Positions 8,707 through 16,700 of a DNA stretch of 64,000 nucleotides are shown here, piece by piece (the first letter of the stretch is position 1; each line of letters begins with the position of its first letter). A program made the translations under genes and the position numbers. Where the stretch lies: assembly GCA_015478775.1 (NCBI GenBank), contig JADMKP010000007.1:310001-374000 (forward strand), given 5' to 3'. The stretch is from Fermentimonas sp. Its GTDB lineage: Bacteria; Bacteroidota; Bacteroidia; Bacteroidales; Dysgonomonadaceae. The notes below the pieces were generated by a model that worked only from the letters and a program-made list of their open reading frames with translations, did no database searches and was not told where the DNA came from.

Positions 8707-11169
8707 ATGAATATTTCGTACAATTGGCTCAAAGAGTATCTTCAATTTGATTTAACGCCAAAAGAGACAGCTAACGTGTTAACTCACATTGGGCTTGAAG
8801 CAGAGAGTATAGAAGAGGTGCAAACCGTAAAAGGGGGGTTGGAAGGATTGGTTATTGGTGAGGTTGTAACTTGCACAAATCATCCAAACTCTGATCACTT
8901 GCATCTTACAACAGTTAATATTGGCAACCCCAAAGAATTACTTAATATTGTTTGTGGAGCACCAAATGTGGCTGCCGGGCAAAAGGTTGTGGTTGCCACG
9001 GTTGGCACTACGCTCTACTCGGGTGATGAGGAGTTTAAGATAAAGCGCTCTAAGATTCGAGGAGAGGAGTCTCTTGGTATGATTTGCTCTGAGGCTGAGT
9101 TGGGCTTAAGTGATAATCACGATGGTATAATTGTTTTGCCCGAGGACACTAAAGTGGGCACTCTTGCAAAGGATTATTATAATATTAAAAGCGACTGGGT
9201 TATTGGTATTGATATTACGCCTAACCGTGTTGATGCCGCTTCTCATTATGGGGTGGCGCGCGATCTTGCAGCATGGCTTAAGCAGGCTGGCAAACAAGTT
9301 AAGTTGACTAAACCTTCCGTTGATCAGTTTGCAGTAGACACCGAGGATGGTGGCATTGAGGTGATTGTTGTGAATACCGAGGCTTGCCCAAGATATTCGG
9401 GGTTAACTATACGTGGTGTGAAGGTTGAAGAGAGCCCCGATTGGTTAAAAGAAAGGCTTCTGACGGTTGGTCTGAGACCTATAAATAATATTGTGGATAT
9501 CACTAATTTTATACTTCATGAAACTGGTCACCCTATGCATGCATTTGATGCGGGATATATAACCGGCAATGAGGTTGTAGTTAGAACATTGCCCGAAAAG
9601 ACAAAGTTTACAACTCTTGATGAAGAGGTGCGTGAGCTTAACGAAAGAGACCTGATGATTTGTAACTCGGATGAGGGCATGTGTATTGCAGGTGTTTTTG
9701 GCGGGATGAATTCGGGAGTAACATTTGATACTAAAGATGTTTTTCTTGAATCGGCATATTTTAACCCTACATGGGTAAGAAAAACTGCTCGCAGGCATGG
9801 ATTGAATACCGACTCATCTTTCCGATTTGAGCGTGGGGCTGATCCAAACAACACTGTTCATGTGCTTAAAAGAGCTGCTTTGCTTATTAAAGAGATTGCA
9901 GGGGGTGAAATTGCTGGTGAGATAAGGGATATATATCCAACTCCTATTAATCCTAAAACTGTAACGCTTTCGTATGAGAAGACTTCAAAGCTTATAGGTA
10001 AAGATATTCCGGCAGATGTTATTAAAAGCATTCTGGGGAGTTTGGAAATGGAGATTGAAAGTGAAACCGATGAAAATGTAACATTTAAGGTTCCTACATA
10101 TAGAGTAGATGTTACCCGTGATGTGGATGTTATTGAGGATATCTTACGCATTTATGGTTACAATAATATAGAGATTAGTGATTCGCTTAAGGCCAATCTT
10201 TCTTATCAAACCCTAACTGACAGAAAGAATAATCTGCAAACATTAATATCCGAACAGCTTACTGCTAACGGGTTTAATGAGATTATGTATAACTCTCTTA
10301 CTAAAAAGAGTTATTATGAATCGCAGGAAACATATCCTATTCAAAACTGTGTTTCTCTTGTAAATCCTTTGAGTGGCGATTTAAGTGTAATGCGTCAGAC
10401 ACTATTGTTTGGTGGACTTGAGAGCATTGCATACAACCGAAACAGAAAGCATGGTGATATTCGCTTTTATGAGTTTGGCAATTGCTATTTCTTTGACAAC
10501 AATAAGAAAAAAGAGGGAGATATTCTTGCTGAGTACTCTGAGTCAACATTTTTAGGGTTGTGGTTAAGTGGCCGAAGAACTCATAAAAATTGGGCTGCTC
10601 CCGAAGAAAACAGCTCTGTGTATGAACTCAAAGCTTATGTTGAGGGTATTGTTAACAGACTTGGAATTAAGAGTGATGAAATAGAATTTGAGCCAATTAA
10701 GAACGACCTGTTTTCTGCTGCTGCATCTGTTACTGTAAATCGTAAACAGCTGGGTTATTTTGGTATAGTATCAAAAAAACTTACCAAGCTTACGGATATT
10801 GACGCTGAGGTTTATTATGCTGAACTTAACTGGGATGCGTTGATGAAGATTACAGCTAAGAAGTCTGTTAAGTTTACCGAGATGTCTAAGTTCCCGGCTG
10901 TTAGCAGAGATTTAGCACTATTGATTGATAAAAACATCACCTTTGCAGAGATTGAACAAATTGCGTTGAAGTCGGAACGAAAATTACTAAAGAAGGTCTC
11001 ACTATTTGATGTGTATGAAGGTAAGAACTTACCCGAGGGCAAGAAATCATATGCGGTTAACTTCCAGATTCAAGATGTAGAGAAGACTCTAACCGATAAG
11101 CAGATCGACAAGGTGATGGCAAAGATTAGACAAAACTTAGAGAGAGAACTAAACGCGCAATTAAGATAA
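8707..11169 (+). CDS. pheT: Phenylalanine--tRNA ligase subunit beta
   Basis: 820 aa; MNISYNWLKEYLQFDLTPKETANVLTHIGLEAESIEEV, tRNA-binding domain, RPINNIVDITNFILHETGHPMHAFD, ferredoxin-fold anticodon-binding C-terminus. Confidence 0.98.
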   Translation: MNISYNWLKEYLQFDLTPKETANVLTHIGLEAESIEEVQTVKGGLEGLVIGEVVTCTNHPNSDHLHLTTVNIGNPKELLNIVCGAPNVAAGQKVVVATVGTTLYSGDEEFKIKRSKIRGEESLGMICSEAELGLSDNHDGIIVLPEDTKVGTLAKDYYNIKSDWVIGIDITPNRVDAASHYGVARDLAAWLKQAGKQVKLTKPSVDQFAVDTEDGGIEVIVVNTEACPRYSGLTIRGVKVEESPDWLKERLLTVGLRPINNIVDITNFILHETGHPMHAFDAGYITGNEVVVRTLPEKTKFTTLDEEVRELNERDLMICNSDEGMCIAGVFGGMNSGVTFDTKDVFLESAYFNPTWVRKTARRHGLNTDSSFRFERGADPNNTVHVLKRAALLIKEIAGGEIAGEIRDIYPTPINPKTVTLSYEKTSKLIGKDIPADVIKSILGSLEMEIESETDENVTFKVPTYRVDVTRDVDVIEDILRIYGYNNIEISDSLKANLSYQTLTDRKNNLQTLISEQLTANGFNEIMYNSLTKKSYYESQETYPIQNCVSLVNPLSGDLSVMRQTLLFGGLESIAYNRNRKHGDIRFYEFGNCYFFDNNKKKEGDILAEYSESTFLGLWLSGRRTHKNWAAPEENSSVYELKAYVEGIVNRLGIKSDEIEFEPIKNDLFSAAASVTVNRKQLGYFGIVSKKLTKLTDIDAEVYYAELNWDALMKITAKKSVKFTEMSKFPAVSRDLALLIDKNITFAEIEQIALKSERKLLKKVSLFDVYEGKNLPEGKKSYAVNFQIQDVEKTLTDKQIDKVMAKIRQNLERELNAQLR

Positions 11170-11211
11170 AGAATTAAGAGATAAAGGATTAAACGGTCAC
11201 GACAATAAATT

Positions 11212-11946
11212 ATGGGAAGAGCATTTGAATATCGTAAAGCACGAAAAATGAAACGCTGGGGCAATATGTCGCGCGTTTTCACAAAACTGGGTAAGGAAAT
11301 AACAATCGCTGTAAAAGAGGGCGGCCCCGATCCGGAGACTAACCCACGCTTACGAGTACTTATTCAGCAATCTAAAAAGGAAAATATGCCCAAGGAAAAC
11401 GTAGAAAGGGCAATTAAGAAAGCTACAGATAAAGATTCGTCGGATTATAAAGAGGTTATATATGAGGGTTACGGGCCTTATGGTATTGCTATAGTTGTTG
11501 AAACGGCTACCGACAATACTACACGTACTGTAGCCAATGTACGCAGCTACTTTAATAAATATGGTGGTTCTTTAGGAACAACGGGTAGTCTTGAGTTTTT
11601 GTTTGACCATAAATGTGTTTTTAAAATTGCTCCTAAAGAGGGCGTGGATATTGATGAACTTGAACTTGAATTGATCGACTTTGGTGTGGATGAAATTGAG
11701 GTTGAAGAGGATGATATTCTTCTATATGGCAATTTTACTTCTCATTCCGAAATACAGAACTACTTAGAGAGTAATGGTTACGAAATCTTCTCTGCTGAAT
11801 TTGAGCGTATTCCACATGACACAAAAACTCTGGATGCGGAGCAACGTACGCAAATTGAAAAGCTTCTAGAGAAGTTTGAAGATGATGAGGATATTCAGAA
11901 TGTATTTCATAATATGGATGAAACAGGAGGAGAAGAGGACGAATAA
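11212..11946 (+). CDS. yebC: YebC/PmpR family protein
   Basis: MGRAFEYRKARKMKRWGNMSRVFTKLGKEITIAVKEGGPDPETNPRLR...NMPKENVERAIKKA. Confidence 0.95.
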   Translation: MGRAFEYRKARKMKRWGNMSRVFTKLGKEITIAVKEGGPDPETNPRLRVLIQQSKKENMPKENVERAIKKATDKDSSDYKEVIYEGYGPYGIAIVVETATDNTTRTVANVRSYFNKYGGSLGTTGSLEFLFDHKCVFKIAPKEGVDIDELELELIDFGVDEIEVEEDDILLYGNFTSHSEIQNYLESNGYEIFSAEFERIPHDTKTLDAEQRTQIEKLLEKFEDDEDIQNVFHNMDETGGEEDE

Positions 11947-11952
11947 TTCTAC

Positions 11953-12024
11953 CTGAATAGTAAGAATAAAACTACCTTAATAGGGAGATTAAAACTATCT
12001 GAATGGGGAGATTAAAACTATCTC
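11953..12024. repeat. Tandem 23-nt repeat, three copies, overlapping the meaB stop codon
   Basis: Copies 11953-11975 ctgaatagtaagaataaaactac; 11976-11998 cttaatagggagattaaaactat; 11999-12021 ctgaatggggagattaaaactat. Copies 2 and 3 share GGGAGATTAAAACTATCT exactly. Confidence 0.85.
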
Positions 12025-12025
12025 C
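12007..12025. terminator. Hairpin between convergent yebC and meaB
   Basis: GGAGAT-TAAAACT-ATCTCC, perfect 6-bp stem; no strong T-tract, so terminator function is uncertain. Confidence 0.35.
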
Positions 12026-13118
12026 TGTTTATCAAATTACTATAAACATCTAGAGCTTCTTTTGCAGCCGCATAGGAGCTCTTTTTTGCATTAAGAAGTT
12101 CGGTTTCGAGTTTTAAAAGAAGGTTGGTTATAACAGGGTTATTATAAAAATTGTTGTGCAGATTCTCGTTGATAGTTTCAAACATTAAGTATTTGAGTTG
12201 CTCATTTCGCTTTTCATTGAAGTATCCACTGTCTTTTACAAATTTTATATATTTGTCAATCATATCCCAAATAGGTTCTATCCCTAATTTATAGTAGCCT
12301 GAATATGTAAGTACCTCTGGTGCCCAACCTGAGTCGGGTAGCGGAAATAGGTGCAAAGCATTGCGTAACTGCCTCTGGGCCATCTTAGCTTTTTCTATGT
12401 TATCACCATCGGCTTTGTTTATTACTATGCCATCGGCCATCTCCATTATGCCACGCTTTATGCCCTGAAGCTCATCGCCAGTGCCGGAAAGCTGAATAAG
12501 CAGGAAGAAGTCGACCATAGAGTGCACGGCAATTTCGGACTGCCCCACCCCAACTGTTTCAACAAATATATAATCAAAACCAGCTGCTTCACATAGTATA
12601 ATAGATTCTCTTGTTTTACGAGCTACACCACCCAGAGAACCCGCAGAAGGGGAAGGTCGGATAAAAGCATTTTCTGCAACTGAGAGGTTCTCCATTCGTG
12701 TTTTATCGCCCAAAATACTTCCTTTAGATCTTTCGCTTGAAGGATCAATTGCCAATACAGCTAGCTTATGACCTTTTTCGAGTAAATGCATCCCGAAGGT
12801 ATCAATGGAAGTACTCTTTCCGGCTCCTGGGACTCCTGTAATCCCAACTCTGATAGAATTACCCGAATGAGGTAAGCATTTCTCTATTATCTCTTGAGCA
12901 AGTTGGTGATGCTCTGCAAGTGAGCTTTCTATTAATGTAACGGCCTGACTTAATACAACTCTATTCCCAGAAAGAATTTCTTTTACAAATTCATCCGAGG
13001 TGAGCAATATGCTTTTTTTACGTTTTGCCCTGTATGGATTAACACTTGGGGGTTGAGTTACACCTTTGTTTACCAAAAGTCCTTTAAATTTTGAATGATT
13101 CTCAGGATGTTCCATCAT
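12018..13118 (-). CDS. meaB: Methylmalonyl-CoA mutase-associated GTPase MeaB
   Basis: RVGITGVPGAGKSTSIDTFG Walker A, LAIDPSSERSKGSILGDKTRM, FVETVGVGQSE, VINKADG. Confidence 0.95.
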   Translation of the reverse strand: MMEHPENHSKFKGLLVNKGVTQPPSVNPYRAKRKKSILLTSDEFVKEILSGNRVVLSQAVTLIESSLAEHHQLAQEIIEKCLPHSGNSIRVGITGVPGAGKSTSIDTFGMHLLEKGHKLAVLAIDPSSERSKGSILGDKTRMENLSVAENAFIRPSPSAGSLGGVARKTRESIILCEAAGFDYIFVETVGVGQSEIAVHSMVDFFLLIQLSGTGDELQGIKRGIMEMADGIVINKADGDNIEKAKMAQRQLRNALHLFPLPDSGWAPEVLTYSGYYKLGIEPIWDMIDKYIKFVKDSGYFNEKRNEQLKYLMFETINENLHNNFYNNPVITNLLLKLETELLNAKKSSYAAAKEALDVYSNLINRR

Positions 13119-13132
13119 TTTATTTTAATATT

Positions 13133-13175
13133 AAAAAAACCGAACGAAGCTTCTTCACAAAATTACTTCATTCGG
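13133..13175 (-). terminator. Rho-independent terminator after DUF1573 gene
   Basis: Minus strand: CCGAATGAAG...CTTCGTTCGG stem (one G-U) followed by T7. Confidence 0.8.
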
Positions 13176-13205
13176 CTTCTATAATCAACCGTAATACTGA
13201 ATATT

Positions 13206-13589
13206 TTATTTCTTAGGAGTAACGTTTCCTTTTATAGTAAGTACATAAACTTCATCGGGAACATTACTATAAACCCTGATTGTTTTATTAAATGTACCGG
13301 GACGACGCACTGTTGAGTATTGTACAGAAATCACTCCTTTTTTACCTGGTAAAATTGGTTCGCGCGTGTAACTCGGTGTTGTACATCCGCAAGACGCAGC
13401 TACTCTTTGAATAATAATAGGGCTATCGCCTTTGTTTGTAAACTCAAACTGTGTAGTTACCGCTCCTATCTCTTCTTTGATAGTACCAAAATCATGTTCT
13501 GTTTTAGTGAAATCCATTGATGGTTTAGCTGCAAATGAAACAGCACTGAAAAGGATTGTAAAAAGTAAAATAAGACTTGTTTTTTTCAT
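13206..13589 (-). CDS. DUF1573 domain-containing secreted protein
   Basis: MKKTSLILLFTILFSAVSFA signal; FTKTEHDFGTIKEEIGAVTTQFEFTNKGDSPIIIQRVAASCGCTTP is the DUF1573 signature. Confidence 0.92.
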   Translation of the reverse strand: MKKTSLILLFTILFSAVSFAAKPSMDFTKTEHDFGTIKEEIGAVTTQFEFTNKGDSPIIIQRVAASCGCTTPSYTREPILPGKKGVISVQYSTVRRPGTFNKTIRVYSNVPDEVYVLTIKGNVTPKK

Positions 13590-13686
13590 TACTAAATATA
13601 TTTAATACAACTATTTAATTCTAAGATCTGTAATGTCAGACACAAAAGTAACAATTCTGTTTAAGAACGGTTCTCCGTTTAACATG

Positions 13687-13753
13687 TTTTTAATCTATTA
13701 CTTCAATTCTTCATTAAACTATTACTTCTGTTTTTAATCTGTTACCTCAACTC
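13687..13753. repeat. About 22-nt degenerate tandem repeat, three copies, overlapping the A2M-gene stop codon
   Basis: 13687-13709 tttttaatctattacttcaattc; 13710-13730 ttcattaaactattacttctg; 13731-13753 tttttaatctgttacctcaactc. Confidence 0.75.
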
Positions 13754-16700
13754 TATTGCCCTCGGTGTGCGATGTGAATTCAGGTGCATACATACTTAGA
13801 ATTGTAGCAATACCGCTTGAGTAGTTGCCTTTACGAGTTACGTATACCGAGTATTCGAGTACATAAGTACCTTTTGGTAGATTGTCAAAATAGAAGTTTG
13901 TAGAAGCATCTGTGGATGTTTGGTAGTACATAAGTCCGTTTTGCCATTTAAGTCCCGATACTTGATTAACCGGTTCGAAAGAGCTTGCCCTTAAATCTTT
14001 TAAATGTATAAACTCCATATCTCTATCGCTTCTGACAGTTAGCCTAACAGTTACCTTATCTCCAACCTTTAGTGACCTCTCTTCTGATATTGACATTAAA
14101 CGTTGTCCTTCAGGAGTTGTTACTTCTACAAACATCATCTTTTCGATATCTAGCGAGCCGTCGCTCTTTTGAATCTTGTCCATATCTTCAAAATACTGAA
14201 GGTATAGTGCTCCCCATGAGGGTGAATTACCTTTGTGAGTTACGGAAACATTGGCCATATCTGGTGATATTTCTGTGCGGCTCCATGCCTCTTTGAAGTA
14301 ACCAGTACCAAGTTCGCTGCTTTTAGGTTCTACTAGTTTATTGCCCAACGTAACTTTGGTAGTGCCATCTACAGAGAACCAGTCACTTCCACTGCTTAAT
14401 AATGCATAAACAGCATCTGCTGTAGCGTGTGTGGACTCCCATAGCTGAGTTTGCTTTTGTTTTAACAACCATTTCTTCAAATTATCTATTTCATCATTTG
14501 TTGCTCCACCTATTTTAAAGGCATCCATAATAAATGTATGTACAGAAATGGAAGATTGCGACATAAATACATTTGCACGATTATTAGGCCAATACATTCC
14601 CATCTCATCAGAAACTACCGAATGCTCTCTATATGATTTAATTATATCTTGCAATACTCTTGTATTATTCTTCTTATTCATTAACCGAGCAATAAGCGAA
14701 CGTTCGTAAAGACCGTAGCTAGTCCAGTTTTTCTCAACTACCGACAAATAAAAATTGTATAGTTCACTTACCTCTTTATCCATTTGATGCTGATTGTAAG
14801 AAGAGCGAACAAATAAATACTCAAGGTCGGTAGTGGAGATAGATTTAATATTTTTCCAATCTTTGTTATATTTCTTCAATGACTCGAACCTGCGAATTGC
14901 CTCAGCATCAATATATTTTATTGCATTCAGTTTCATTGAATTTACTTGATCAGAATCGATATCGATATTAAGGCCGGTTAATTGATTAAAGCCATAAAGT
15001 ATATACTGTGTTATACTTATACTTGGTCTGAAACCTTTGAACCAGCTCCAGCCCCCTTCGGTAGTTTGCAAGTCTTGCAACCTTAATAAAGCAGTTTGAG
15101 TGATATTTCTATTACGATTAAGATCGAACAGCAATGACAACTTCTCTTTCTGCTCTGTTTCATTTTTAGCGTCTAGCACCCATGGAGTCTCTTGAAGTAG
15201 AATATTCTTAAGCTCCTCATTCTTTTCAAGATTAGATAGTAGAGTCTCCTCATTACCACCCTGCTTTTTCCATGAATCTATCAAAGCTGATACTCTTGGA
15301 TAAGCCTTACCAATATGAGCACCTATTGAATTTGCATAAAAAGCAGCAAACCACGATACCGCATTATCACTTGTGGGCTCACCAAGAACCGTTAGTGCTT
15401 GAACTGCATACCAGGCAGGATTGGATGTAAACTCGAGAGTAAGTCTATAATTCTCTTGGGTAAGAGAATTGCTATTAAGTTTATCAAAATTGAAAGTTTT
15501 TGTTTCATCTCCATTCAAATCCATTCTCATGCTTTCGGTAACGAGCATACGGTTTGGAAGAATTGCCAAGGCGTGCTGTTCACCATCACTAAAGAGATTG
15601 CTTTGAGCAATAATTCTAATGCCTATGACATCAATATTATCTGGTACATCAAACATCCAATTGGCATCTGTTGAAGCAGCAGGATTAAGTGTGAACGACT
15701 GTTCTATATTGTCTAACAGGATATTATCTATTATTTCATCTGTGACAGGATTAAAGAATTCCATCCTGACCTTACCTTGTTGAACAGAATCTGATAAATT
15801 AGAGATCTTAGTGGATATACTAACTCTGTCACCTTGCCTTAAAAAACGAGGCATATTTGGTGTAATCATAAGTTTCTTTTGAGATACCGTAAAGGCTTCT
15901 GCAGTGGCATAATTTAACTTTTTATCATGAGCTAGCACTCTAAAACGCCAACGAGTATTATTCTCGGGTACGTCAAATACAATTTGAGTTTCACCTTTAT
16001 CATTTGTTCTTAGCTGTGGATAGAAAAAAGCTGTTTCATTAAAATTCCTGCGTATTTGAGGAGCTTGGGTTTGGGAACCAGCTTGAGAGTCAACTTGGTT
16101 ATCAAGTTTCGCATTTGATGGTGCAGGAGGTGGAGCCATTGATGATTCCGTAGCAACTTCAGCTTTATTAAGTTGTGCATATCCAACAACAATATTATCT
16201 GCGCTAGCATCTAAACTTCTAGTACCTCTTATCATAATTCCTTGCCCACTATAAAACGAAAAGCCAAACCAATTGAAGCGATCATACTCAAAAGATGTTA
16301 CCTCCTTAAAAGATATCGGGTAATATGCATTTGCATTTTCTTTGTTAAATGACAGATCGATTGTGAGCATTCTCATAGAAATGTATCTATCGAAATTATA
16401 AAGCGACAAATTCCATGGGTGTGAAGGATAAATATTGTCTAGAGAAAAATCATACATTGAAGCTAACACTTCTGCTGCTCTCGGATTACCAAGAGTGTCT
16501 GTAATGCTAATACGCCATTCCTCTTTACCGCCTGGAATTATTTTATCTCTAAACACATCTAACTTTACTTTAATTTCATCCTGCTCTTTCTTGGGACGAA
16601 GCTCAGCTTTATGAGAATAGAATTTTTGGTCCTTAATATATGTAAGCATCAGACTTACACCATTTTTATATTCTTCTTTATATGGGAAAGAAAATAATTT

